Position numbers and translations under genes: made by a program. From NCBI GenBank assembly GCA_964648365.1, contig CAZYLK010000057.1:1-31552 (forward strand): a DNA stretch of 31,552 nucleotides, read 5' to 3'. A model generated the notes under the pieces. It ran no database searches, had not been told where the DNA came from, and saw nothing but the letters and a program-made list of their open reading frames with translations. This DNA comes from SURF-32 sp964648365 (GTDB lineage: Bacteria; Planctomycetota; Phycisphaerae; UBA1845). Of this stretch, positions 18,133-25,573 are shown piece by piece. Position 1 is the first letter of the stretch. Every line of letters begins with the position of its first letter.

Positions 18133-18870
18133 TCATTCCACATCCTGTCGCAGCGTCGCGCGGCTTCCCTGCGACTGCGCCGCCGCATCCGGCGAGGCTT
18201 CCGCCGGCGACGGTTCTGCGGCGGACGCCGCGTTCAGCATCCGCTTCGAGGCGGCGATGGCCGTGGGGCTGTATTCCGCCATGCCCTCGACGATCTGCGT
18301 CACCCGCGGCTCCAGTTGCTCGTCGTCGACGACTTCATCCACCAGTCCCAGCCGCAGCGCCTCATCGGCCCCGACCAGCCGGCCGGTCAGCACCAGGTAC
18401 TTCGCCCGCCGCAGGCCGACCTGCGGGACAAGAACGTCACCAATGATCGGCGACGACACGCCGCGTTTTATGCCCGGATAGCCGATCGTCGCGGAACGCC
18501 CCGCCACCACAACGTCGCAGGCCGCCGTCAGCGCCGCCCCACCCGCGGCCGCGACCCCCGCCACGCACGCGATCACCGGCTTGCCGACGGTCTGCATGTC
18601 GTGCAGCAGATCGCCCAGCGCCGCGACCAGCGGATGCGGCTGATCGTTCCCCGCATGGAGCGAAGCCACTTCGTCCAGGTCCAGCCCCGCCGAAAACGCC
18701 CGCCACGACCCGGCCAGCACGATCGCCCGCACGTCATCGTCGATCATGCACCCCCGCACCGCCGCGTGCAGCGAATCAATCACCGCCTGCGTCAGCGCAT
18801 TACGCCGCACCGGCCGGTTCATGATGATCCAGCGAGCGGGGCCGCGTTGTTCTGTGATCACGTCGGACAT
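18133..18870 (-). CDS. Enoyl-CoA hydratase/isomerase (crotonase) family protein
   Basis: 245 residues. The crotonase fold is seen in MNRPVRRNALTQAV (about 17-30), the first oxyanion-hole segment AFSAGLDL (about 58-65), and the second, VAGVAAAGGAAL (about 103-114). ATIGYPGIKRGVSSP and LTGRLVGADEALRLGLVDEV follow. The family usually has Glu in the segment where this protein reads YPGIKRG (G133), and the second catalytic Glu position is also not obvious. It may therefore catalyse a different crotonase reaction or work without those residues. The C-terminus (after about 215) is an Ala/Ser/Pro-rich tail. Substrate unknown; no beta-oxidation genes lie nearby. Confidence 0.9.
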   Translation of the reverse strand: MSDVITEQRGPARWIIMNRPVRRNALTQAVIDSLHAAVRGCMIDDDVRAIVLAGSWRAFSAGLDLDEVASLHAGNDQPHPLVAALGDLLHDMQTVGKPVIACVAGVAAAGGAALTAACDVVVAGRSATIGYPGIKRGVSSPIIGDVLVPQVGLRRAKYLVLTGRLVGADEALRLGLVDEVVDDEQLEPRVTQIVEGMAEYSPTAIAASKRMLNAASAAEPSPAEASPDAAAQSQGSRATLRQDVE

Positions 18871-18883
18871 GATTCTTAAAACA

Positions 18884-19155
18884 GCGAAGGGCGAATAGCG
18901 AATAACGAGTGAAGAGGGTCCGCGCCTCGCCCTCGGTGGCGCCGGGTTTCAACCGGTAGATCCCCGCTTGAACGCGGGGGCTCTGGGATGCGTGCGGCGC
19001 CGGTTTGTAACCGGTAATCGGGAATGTGGCACCAGTGGCTTGCTCGCGTGAGTGTTCCTCTACCATTCGACTGGACATTCAACATTCGCCGCGATTCGAC
19101 ATTCTCCGCCATTCGCCATCCCCTCTTCATTCGTTATTCGCTACTCGACATTCGC
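18884..19155. repeat. Inverted-repeat intergenic module with REP-like hairpins
   Basis: This lies in the 284-bp gap between mutS2 and the crotonase gene. The arms (18884-18917 and 19122-19155) match as reverse complements at 30 of 34 positions and consist of degenerate 7-bp ATTCGNC-type units. The core carries a hairpin CCCCGC-ttgaac-GCGGGG (18962-18979), followed by GGCTCTGGG, and two CCGGTTT...AACCGG-type imperfect palindromes on either side. Further 7-bp units occur at 19070-19121. The right arm ends inside the last base of the mutS2 TAG stop codon. Confidence 0.75.
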
Positions 19156-21059
19156 TACTTCTTCTCCACGATCTCCGCCAGCGGCAACTCATACTCCAGC
19201 GCCCCCACCGTCACCACCGCCGTTTGTTTCTGCAGGGCCATGCGGACGATGCGGCCGGGGGATTTGACCGACTTGACGAACACGTCGTCGCCGGGGCGGA
19301 GCTTGGTGACCCACTCGGTCCAGCGCTGATGAGCGGCGCGCTGCTCGTCGAGTTCAAGCTGCTTGAGTTCATACTCCTCGCGCAGCCGCTTTGATTCCAG
19401 TGCTGCCTCATGCGCCACCTTGCGGGCCTGTTCGGCGTCGCGACGCGATTGAAGCGTGCCCCTGATGGCATCGTTGAGCGCCTTGTACTGGCCCTCCAGG
19501 TGTTTTCGGGCGGCATCGACCAGCCGGGCCGGCATGCCCAGCCGCTGGGCGATTGTGATCGCATTGCTGTTGCCCGGCTCGCCGAGCAGCAGCCGGTACA
19601 TCGGTCGCAGCGTCTTGACGTCGAACTCGACCGAAGCGTTGTCGATACGCGCCTGCGTGAACGCCATCGCTTTAAGCGACGAAAGGTGCGTGCTGACTAC
19701 GACAGACGCGCCGCGATGCAACAGTTCCTCCACGACCGCCCGCCCGATGGCCGCGCCCTCGTCCGGGTCGGTGCCGGCGCCGAGTTCGTCGATGATCACC
19801 AGCGTCCGCGGCCCGCTGCGCTCCACGACTTCCAGCAGGTTCGACATGTGCGAGCTGAACGTGCTCAGCGACTGCTGCAGGCTCTGCTCGTCGCCAATGT
19901 CCACGAAGATCTGTCGATACACCGGCAGGCGCGACCCTTCCGCGGCCGGGATGGGCAGGCCGGCCTGCGCCATCAGCGCCGTCAGGCCGATCGTCTTGAG
20001 CGCCACGGTTTTGCCGCCGGTGTTGGGACCGGTGATGATGAGCGCGTCGAAGTCGTCGCCCAGCCGCACGTCGATCGGCACCACCGAGCGCGACTCGCCG
20101 CGCTTTTCGTTTGTTTCAGCAATGATGTCGAACAGGACGGCGTGACGCGCCTCGTGCAAGTCGAGCCGGCCGTCGGCGTCCAGTTCCGGGATGACGCCGC
20201 CGTAGTGCTTCATCAGCACCCACTTCGCCCGATTGAGATCGACGACGGCCATCGCCTGCAGCGTCTTGAGAATCTCGACCGCGTCGGCATGAACCAGGCG
20301 CGACAGGTCGGACAGGATGCGGGTGATCTCGGTGTGCTCCTGCTGCCGCAGTCGGATGATCGAGTTGTTCAGTTCGACAACTTCCGACGGTTCGACGAAG
20401 AGCGTCGCGCCCGAGTCGCTGCTGCGATGAATGATGCCGGGCACCCTACCGCGGTACTCGGCCTTCAGCGGCAGCACGATGCGATCGCTGTGAAACGTCG
20501 TGCCGTGGAACTGGAGAAACTTCGTGACGCTGCCCTGTTTCAGCAGCCGGTCGAAGACGACGTTGATTCGCTCCTTGGCGCTGTCGATGGTTGAGCGAAT
20601 TGATCGCAGCTTGGGGCTGGCGTGGTCGAGAACGTCGCCGCGCGGGCTGATGGATTCACTGATCCGCTCGGCGATACCGCTGTGGTCGCCGATGCGCTCG
20701 CCGAGGGCGGTCAGGCCGGGCTCCGACGGGCCGAGCTTCTCGAACCACGCCCGCAGCGGGCCGGTGGCCGCGAGCGTTTCGGCAATGTCGGCCAGGGCCT
20801 GTGCTTCGAGGGGTGTCGGCGTAGCCGTCGCCCGCACGGCGTCACGAACGTCGTGAACCCCCGCCAGCGGCGGCGGGCCGATAGCCGTGGCAGCCCGGCT
20901 CATCGCCCGCGCCTGCTCCAGCCAGCGTTCCACGATCGCCGCACTGTTCGAGGGTTGCAGTGCGGCCGCCAGGCCTCGTCCCAGCGCGCAACTGCAGCAT
21001 CGCGCCAGCCGCTGCCGCACGTGATCGAACTCAAGTTTGCGAATCGCCGCTTCGTTCAT
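19155..21059 (-). CDS. mutS2: MutS2 family DNA-binding ATPase lacking the Smr domain
   Basis: 634 residues. The N-terminus (KLEFDHVRQRLARCCSCALG) and the core (LRSIRSTIDSAKERI, VLPLKAEYRGRVPGI, HRSSDSGATLFVEP) are typical of MutS2. Walker A is GPNTGGKT at 344-351 and Walker B is VIIDELGAGTDPDEG (D424, E425); STHLSSLK follows. A long helical segment (about 510-590) leads to a small beta domain (GDDVFVKSVKSPGRIVRM) that ends at EIVEKK. Family members such as B. subtilis MutS2 are about 785 residues and end in a Smr nuclease domain; here the stop comes right after the KOW-like region. Known roles of the family include suppressing recombination and rescuing collided ribosomes; without Smr only the ATPase/clamp functions are expected. 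Confidence 0.95.
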   Translation of the reverse strand: MNEAAIRKLEFDHVRQRLARCCSCALGRGLAAALQPSNSAAIVERWLEQARAMSRAATAIGPPPLAGVHDVRDAVRATATPTPLEAQALADIAETLAATGPLRAWFEKLGPSEPGLTALGERIGDHSGIAERISESISPRGDVLDHASPKLRSIRSTIDSAKERINVVFDRLLKQGSVTKFLQFHGTTFHSDRIVLPLKAEYRGRVPGIIHRSSDSGATLFVEPSEVVELNNSIIRLRQQEHTEITRILSDLSRLVHADAVEILKTLQAMAVVDLNRAKWVLMKHYGGVIPELDADGRLDLHEARHAVLFDIIAETNEKRGESRSVVPIDVRLGDDFDALIITGPNTGGKTVALKTIGLTALMAQAGLPIPAAEGSRLPVYRQIFVDIGDEQSLQQSLSTFSSHMSNLLEVVERSGPRTLVIIDELGAGTDPDEGAAIGRAVVEELLHRGASVVVSTHLSSLKAMAFTQARIDNASVEFDVKTLRPMYRLLLGEPGNSNAITIAQRLGMPARLVDAARKHLEGQYKALNDAIRGTLQSRRDAEQARKVAHEAALESKRLREEYELKQLELDEQRAAHQRWTEWVTKLRPGDDVFVKSVKSPGRIVRMALQKQTAVVTVGALEYELPLAEIVEKK

Positions 21060-21091
21060 CCGGCATCACCGCTCGCAAAGCTGTGCCCCAT

Positions 21092-21231
21092 CCTCAGAGC
21101 CCCGGCTTTCAAGCCGGGAGTCTGACCGCCCAGACCCGTCGTCCGTGGCGGACGATCGCGTGGACATCGCGCGACCGCCGTCGGGCGTCCCTTCCGACAG
21201 GATTCCCGGCTTGAAAGCCGGGGCTCTGAGG
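21092..21231. repeat. REPIN-like pair of inverted hairpin repeats
   Basis: Two 31-bp arms (21092-21122 and 21201-21231) are reverse complements at 30 of 31 positions. Each arm is itself a hairpin around CCCGGCTTTCAAGCCGGG, flanked by CTCAGAGCC. A 78-bp spacer lies between them. This is the structure of a REPIN (two REP units head to head). It fills much of the 330-bp divergent gap between mutS2 and the htrA-like gene. The same unit, with altered stem bases, occurs singly at 18962-18987. No RAYT transposase is in the window. Confidence 0.75.
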
Positions 21232-21305
21232 GTCGGGGCTCAGAGGGCCGGACTCGGGAGCGGGGCACGGGAAGCCGCGCGCTCCGGGGGGTCGCCGGTT
21301 ATCGG

Positions 21306-21335
21306 TTCCCCTTGCGGGGCGGAAACGGCTATAAT
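21306..21335 (+). promoter_or_regulatory. Predicted promoter of the htrA-like gene
   Basis: TATAAT (21330-21335) lies about 54 nt before the ATG at 21390, with a weak -35 (TTCCCC, 21306-21311) 18 nt upstream. The -10 box sits in a perfect 13-bp palindrome, GGCTATAATAGCC (21327-21339), so the other strand also reads TATTAT toward mutS2. Confidence 0.45.
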
Positions 21336-21389
21336 AGCCGAGTCGGGTCGCGAGGCTGAATAGATGCTTCGGAAAAGGGGACGACGCAG

Positions 21390-22532
21390 ATGAAACAGGG
21401 ACTCTTGTCGCGATCCTTCCGCTGGATGCTTGCCGCCGGCTGCCTCTGGGCCGCCTCGGTCGGCGCGGCGCCTGCCGTGGCCGACCCGCCGCGGGCCATG
21501 AGCCTGGCGGATCTCAAGGCGCTCGAGCGTGCATTTGTCGACGTGGCCGAGCGCGTCCGGCCGTCCGTCGTGGCCATCAGAACCTACGACCTGAAGCGTG
21601 GCTCCGACCGCGAGGACGGACCCCGCTTCCGCAGCCCGCGCTTGCAGGAAAACCAGGGCAGCGGGTTCATCGTGTCGCCGGACGGCTACATCGTCACCAA
21701 CAATCACGTGGTGGCGGGCGCCGACGAGATCATCGCCGTGCTGCACGACGGGCTGGACGAACCGGCCCGGCTGATTCAGAGCGACGAGCGTAACGACATC
21801 GCCGTCATCAAGGTCGAGCGCGACCACCTGCGCATGATCGAACCGGCGGCCATCTCCGAGCTGCGCGTCGGGCAATGGACGCTGGCGGTCGGCAACCCGT
21901 TCGGCCTCGCGGAGTTCGACGGGCAGACCTCGGTCACCTTCGGCACCATCAGCGCCATCGGCCGCGACATGACCGGCCCGCTCACCAACTTCCGCTCGGA
22001 CGGCACGGACCGGTACTACGGCAGCCTGATCGAATCGTCCGCCAGCATCAATCCGGGCAACAGCGGCGGCCCCCTTTTCAATCTCGACGGACGCGTCATC
22101 GGCATCATCACGGCCATCGAGACGCGCTCGGGCGTCAGCGAAGGCGTCGGTTTCGCCATCCCGCTGGACCGCTACACCCTGCGCATCATCGAGACGCTCA
22201 AGGCCGGACAGCAGGTCCGCTACGGCTTCCTCGGCGTCATCGTTGACCAGATTGACCCGAGGCGCTTTCCGACCATCGGCCTGACGCGCGGCGCCATCAT
22301 CCGCGAAGTGGCCAAGGATGAACCGGCGTTCAAGGCCGGTCTGAAGCGCGACGACATCATCGTCGAATTCGACGGTGAATACGTTCAGGGTCCGGATCAC
22401 CTCGTGCGCCTGGTCGGCTCGACGCCGGTCGGCACGACGTCGCACGTGACGGTCGTTCGCGACGGGAGGGAACTGGTCAAGACGGTGGTCCTTACGGACC
22501 GGCGACCAACCGCGGCCGCACCGGGTGAATAG
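21390..22532 (+). CDS. HtrA/DegP-like S1C serine protease with one PDZ domain
   Basis: 380 residues. The signal peptide ends near PAVA (about 31), so it acts outside the cytoplasmic membrane. The trypsin-like domain spans about 45-245. The catalytic triad is H106 in IVTNNHVV, D136 in RNDIAVI and S225 in NPGNSGGPLF. SGFIVSPDGYIVTNNH and GFAIPLD are hallmark HtrA segments. One PDZ domain follows at about 255-365 (GFLGVIV, AIIREVAKDEPAFKAGLKR, DDIIVEFDG). DegP has two PDZ domains; DegS-like proteins have one, as here. Likely protein quality control in the periplasm. The divergent mutS2 gene and the REPIN-like element lie upstream. Confidence 0.95.
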   Translation: MKQGLLSRSFRWMLAAGCLWAASVGAAPAVADPPRAMSLADLKALERAFVDVAERVRPSVVAIRTYDLKRGSDREDGPRFRSPRLQENQGSGFIVSPDGYIVTNNHVVAGADEIIAVLHDGLDEPARLIQSDERNDIAVIKVERDHLRMIEPAAISELRVGQWTLAVGNPFGLAEFDGQTSVTFGTISAIGRDMTGPLTNFRSDGTDRYYGSLIESSASINPGNSGGPLFNLDGRVIGIITAIETRSGVSEGVGFAIPLDRYTLRIIETLKAGQQVRYGFLGVIVDQIDPRRFPTIGLTRGAIIREVAKDEPAFKAGLKRDDIIVEFDGEYVQGPDHLVRLVGSTPVGTTSHVTVVRDGRELVKTVVLTDRRPTAAAPGE

Positions 22533-22591
22533 TCGCCGCGTTGCGGGTATGTGTCTGATTGACTGGAGCGTGCAGTTTGATCACGAATCGA

Positions 22592-22804
22592 AAAATGCGA
22601 TCCCTGCTGGCGATGAGCGGACCGGTCGGTATCAGCTGGAGCTGTGGCTTCGTGCTCGCTCGGACAGACGCCCGCGGCTGGATGCTCATGGTGATCACGA
22701 TCCTCTGCCTGTTGATTCCGATCGGCATCGCATATGGGTATGGAACCCTGTTGGAGGCGGCACGACGGACCACGCACGGTACGGAGCAAGGCCAGCCTTC
22801 CTGA
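22592..22804 (+). CDS. Possible small membrane protein
   Basis: 70 residues from the ATG at 22592. There are two hydrophobic segments: about 3-22 (SLLAMSGPVGISWSCGFVLA) and about 29-53, including MLMVITILCLLIPIGIAY. The tail is polar. Third-codon positions are mostly G or C, as in its neighbours. There is no clear ribosome binding site. It lies 59 nt after the HtrA-like gene and 65 nt before the lipoprotein. It could be chance, but the hydrophobic pattern and position favour a real gene. I do not recognise a family. Confidence 0.4.
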   Translation, partial: KMRSLLAMSGPVGISWSCGFVLARTDARGWMLMVITILCLLIPIGIAYGYGTLLEAARRTTHGTEQGQPS

Positions 22805-22869
22805 CGGCGGCACCGCAGTCCGCGACTCGCCGGCACGACGTACCCGGTTCTCCACCGCGTTCGGATGCT

Positions 22870-23247
22870 ATGCACAAGCCCACGACACTACACTACGTCG
22901 CCACCGCCGTAACCTGTGCCATCAGCCTGACCACGATCATCGGTATCGTCTCACTCTCAGGCTGCGCCAGTTCCGACGCCGAATCAGGCTTCGAAGACGA
23001 CAAGGGGTCGATCGGCGATTTCTTCGGGTTCAAGAAGTACACCCAGCCCTATCCCGGCGGCGCCCGCGAGGAGTACTGGCTGCGTCGCACACTGGACGGC
23101 GAGTGGATCCGCCACGGCGACTACACGCGCTGGCACGCCAACGGCAAGAAACACATCCACGCCTACTACTTCAACGGCGAACAGGTCGGCAAGATGCGCA
23201 TGTGGGACGAAGCGGGCAACCTGATGTCCGAACGCAGCGCCGACTGA
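22870..23247 (+). CDS. Small lipoprotein with MORN-like repeat
   Basis: 125 residues. The hydrophobic N-terminus ends in the lipobox LSGC (C32), so it should be lipid-anchored. The acidic stretch DAESGFEDDKGS is followed by tandem GxxxxYxxWxxNGxK-like elements: GEWIRHGDYTRWHANGKK, then YYFNGEQVGKMRMWDEAGN. These match the MORN_2/YwqK-type repeat seen in many small bacterial lipoproteins. The ATG at 22870 was chosen because it begins the signal sequence; the frame is open upstream to 22525, but that part is unlike a protein. Function unknown. Confidence 0.72.
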   Translation: MHKPTTLHYVATAVTCAISLTTIIGIVSLSGCASSDAESGFEDDKGSIGDFFGFKKYTQPYPGGAREEYWLRRTLDGEWIRHGDYTRWHANGKKHIHAYYFNGEQVGKMRMWDEAGNLMSERSAD

Positions 23248-23330
23248 ATCGCTCCGATCCGAGGGCTGCGCCGCGACCGAGCGCCACGGTTCATGACATC
23301 CGGCACCGCGACGTCCGCGCGCAGCCTGCC

Positions 23331-23451
23331 GCACTCACCACTCATCACTCACGACTCGCCACTCGCAATTCGTCATTCGACATTCGACATTCGTCATTCG
23401 TCATTCGTCATTCGACATTCGACATTCGTCATTCGACATTCGTCATTCGCC
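23331..23451. repeat. 7-bp short-period tandem repeat (ATTCGTC/ATTCGAC)
   Basis: Twelve consecutive heptamers (ATTCGTC, ATTCGAC or a variant) run from 23368 to 23451. More degenerate ones (CACTCAC-like) extend back to 23331. The array lies between the lipoprotein and the convergent prepilin gene and ends 9 bp from the prepilin stop codon. The same heptamer family forms the arms and core of the repeat module at 18884-19155. Confidence 0.9.
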
Positions 23452-23460
23452 CCTCCGCCC

Positions 23461-24669
23461 TCACCGCGTGCCCGGCGGATCGCCGTCCTGACCGTTCAAG
23501 GCGAAGTGCTTGTTGTGCGGCGGCGTGCCGTCAGGCGGATCGAGATCGACGTAGCGGCCGCCGGTGTGCCGACGGTATCCCAGTTCCTCGTCGCTCATCG
23601 AGGCGACGTGGCCGTCGCAGAACGCCGTGCTGACTTTGCCCTTGTGCCGCGGATCGACCGCTGATCGGCGGCTGCCCGGCTGACCGTCGCCGTGATCGGA
23701 GTCGGCCGTCAGCCGCGGCGGGTCGAGCGCCCAGCCGACGTTGCCCATCATTTCCTGCGCCGGCGACACCAGGTCATCGTCGTATCCCAGCCGCTCCCGC
23801 GGCTCGAACCCCGCGGCCGTGCCCATCGAGTCCGCTGCCATCACCATGGCACTCGGCGAGCGGATCAGGAAGCGGTACACCGGGTACTTCCTCGGAAAAC
23901 CGTTGGTCCGGCGGCCATTGCCGAGAAACTGGTAGTTGTAGCCGAAGGCGTAGTTGCGCTCGTCGCGCCAGTAGGCCACCTCCGGGCACAGATAGACGTC
24001 CGAATCGAAATCCTGCCGGTCGTCGGCCGTGCTGGGCTTCTCGAACGGGAACGACCCGACGTACGTTGCCAGCATCGCGGCCCAGTTCGGCCGGTATTTG
24101 TCGCCGTTGCCCACGTCGTGCCAGTTGCGCGGGTTGTCGAACCCGCCGGGCGATTCCGGCAGCCTCCCCGGAACGACCATATCCTTGTGGTTGTCCGCGT
24201 ACATCTGCCAGCCCTTGCTCAACTGGCCCAGCCGTGCGACGCAGACGGCCGATCGCGCCGAAGCCCGAGCCCCGCTCAGCGCCGGCAGCAGCACGGCCAG
24301 GAGGATCGCGATGATCGAAATCGAAACGAGGATTTCGATGAGGGTGAACGCGGGTGCAGCGCCGCGCCGGAGGCGATGGCGCCCGATCCGATGGCGCCCG
24401 GTGCGATGGCAGCCGATTCGATGGGAGCCGGTCCGATGGCACCAGATTCGATAGCGGACGGTCCGACGGCAACCGGTCCAATTGCAGCCGGTCCGATGGC
24501 ACCCGCTCAGATGGCAACCAGTCCGATCGCGGCCGGTCCGATGGCAAGCGCTCAGATGGCAACCAGTCCGATCGCGACCGGTCCGATGGCAAGCGTGAGC
24601 GAGGGTCGCCGTACGAGCCCGCGGACGGCGGAGTCCACCAGAGCGCCCCCATGTAGAGCAGCCTGACAT
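23461..24669 (-). CDS. Type II secretion/type IV pilin-like prepilin with H-x9-DG motif
   Basis: 402 residues from the only in-frame ATG. The prepilin helix starts at F108 (APA|FTLIEILVSISIIAILL), with Ala rather than Gly before the expected cleavage site. A planctomycete-type pseudopilin body follows: LLPALSGARASARS, CVARLGQLSKGWQMYADNH. The motif HKGKVSTAFCDG near the C-terminus is the H-x9-DG signature. Such proteins are exported by type II secretion/type IV pilus-like machinery, and many copies occur in planctomycete genomes. The leader is exceptional: 107 residues, most of them repeats of five residues such as CHRTG and RDRTG, where a normal leader has 5-25. The repeats have no ATG, GTG or TTG in frame closer to FTLIE that I can find, so either the long leader is real or the original start has been displaced. 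Confidence 0.85.
   Translation of the reverse strand: MSGCSTWGRSGGLRRPRARTATLAHACHRTGRDRTGCHLSACHRTGRDRTGCHLSGCHRTGCNWTGCRRTVRYRIWCHRTGSHRIGCHRTGRHRIGRHRLRRGAAPAFTLIEILVSISIIAILLAVLLPALSGARASARSAVCVARLGQLSKGWQMYADNHKDMVVPGRLPESPGGFDNPRNWHDVGNGDKYRPNWAAMLATYVGSFPFEKPSTADDRQDFDSDVYLCPEVAYWRDERNYAFGYNYQFLGNGRRTNGFPRKYPVYRFLIRSPSAMVMAADSMGTAAGFEPRERLGYDDDLVSPAQEMMGNVGWALDPPRLTADSDHGDGQPGSRRSAVDPRHKGKVSTAFCDGHVASMSDEELGYRRHTGGRYVDLDPPDGTPPHNKHFALNGQDGDPPGTR
24374..24597. repeat. 15-bp coding minisatellite in the prepilin leader
   Basis: About fifteen units of 15 bp, consensus CCGATGGCAnCCGGT on the plus strand, lie inside the start of the prepilin gene. A higher-order 45-bp unit is duplicated at 24505-24549 and 24550-24594 with a single mismatch. 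Because the unit length is a multiple of three, changes in copy number keep the reading frame. Confidence 0.9.
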
Positions 24670-24780
24670 GCCGTCAAGTCTGCCATCCGCCGGCCGTCGA
24701 CGTCAAGCAGGGGGCATCACATGTCGGCCGCGATCGGGCGGGTCTCTTCATGCAGCCGTCGGGTTGCGTCCTCCCGTCCA

Positions 24781-24907
24781 TTCGCACCCTCGCACCTTCC
24801 CACCTTCCCACCTTTGCACCTTCGCACCTTCGCACCTTCGCACCTTTGCACCTTCGCACCTTCGCACCTTCGCACATTCGCACATTCGCACGTTCGCACC
24901 TCGCCCA
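24781..24907. repeat. 8-bp short-period tandem repeat (CACCTTCG)
   Basis: About sixteen units of CACCTTCG, CACCTTTG, CACATTCG and close variants run without interruption. The unit is related in composition, but not in sequence period, to the heptamer array at 23331-23451. Translation in any frame gives only short-period peptides, so it is unlikely to code for protein. Confidence 0.9.
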
Positions 24908-24974
24908 TTCACGCCCCCAACCCTTCAATCCCGCGTGCCGCCCCCGTCTTCCCGCCGTCACGGCCGACCCCGGG

Positions 24975-25003
24975 TTGTCGTCCACGTCGAAAAAGGGTAG
25001 GAT
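24975..25003 (+). promoter_or_regulatory. Possible promoter upstream of the gene at 25211
   Basis: TTGTCG (24975-24980) and TAGGAT (24998-25003) are separated by 17 nt; each matches its consensus at four of six bases. The start codon is about 208 nt downstream, implying a long leader. Confidence 0.25.
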
Positions 25004-25210
25004 GTCTCAGGTTCAGCGGCCGCTCCCCTCACTCCCCCTGATCGTTCGGGCGCTGATGGTCCGGTCTGCCGGTGCGGGCCGCGCGATATCGTCCGGCACG
25101 GCCACATCACCTCTGACGCGAACTGGAAGCGGCTGGACCCCTCGTCGCGGCCGCCGCCGACGGTTCTTCAAACCGTGTATCCGGGCCGGATGCACACGGG
25201 AGGCTTTATC

Positions 25211-25573
25211 GTGAGATCAAGACCCATCCTGATCGGAATCGGAGCCATGCTGGCGCTGACGGCGTTCGCGCCCGCAGAGGCATGGGCGGGCAAGTGCAAA
25301 AAGCTCAGACCTGCCCGCGGCAAAGTCTGCGGGATCCGTTGCAGCTCGCAGGGCGGGACGGTCGAGATTCAGTTCAAGGACGGCGACCCCTACGCCCAGT
25401 TCTACGTGTTGCTCGGCGACTGCGTGAAGTTCTCGGTGCAACTCGATGAGTTCGGCAGAGCGACGTTCGTGCTCGACCATCTGACCGAGATCCACCCGGG
25501 CTACTTCAAGGCGCTCGTGCCGGCTGAGCCGGTGCCCGAAGAGGTCGTCATCAAGTTCAAGAGCTGCCGGTAG
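25211..25573 (+). CDS. Small secreted protein of unknown function
   Basis: 120 residues from a GTG start that has GGGAGG 7 nt upstream; ATG codons at 25175 and 25190 would put that site inside the gene. The signal peptide ends near AEAWA (about 26). The mature part starts GKCKKLRP and has cysteines at KCKK, KVCGIRC, GDC and KSCR, so disulfides are likely. A beta-type pattern follows: GTVEIQFKDGDPYAQFYVLL, then GRATFVLDHL and EEVVIKFKSC. It weakly resembles the Lys/Cys-rich half of the protein at 16204 (both have a VxI-G-P...Y-V-L...G-A-FV pattern). No family recognised. Confidence 0.7.
   Translation: MRSRPILIGIGAMLALTAFAPAEAWAGKCKKLRPARGKVCGIRCSSQGGTVEIQFKDGDPYAQFYVLLGDCVKFSVQLDEFGRATFVLDHLTEIHPGYFKALVPAEPVPEEVVIKFKSCR

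Larger units (their letters stand above)
24670..25210. other. 541-bp intergenic region
   Basis: This lies between the divergent prepilin and small secreted protein genes. It contains the octamer array (24781-24907) and one possible promoter (24975-25003). The rest shows no recognisable gene or structure; reading frames across the array give only repetitive peptides. Confidence 0.6.

Noticed and set aside
19410..20594. 394-residue plus-strand open frame
   Set aside because: It is antisense to mutS2; composition is Arg/Asp/His-biased, as expected of a shadow frame.
23293..24907. Possible CRISPR arrays
   Set aside because: The repeats are contiguous units of 7, 8 or 15 bp with no unique spacers, and no cas genes are present.
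24674..25000. Open frames through the octamer array on both strands
   Set aside because: They encode only eight-residue periodic peptides that arise directly from the DNA repeat.
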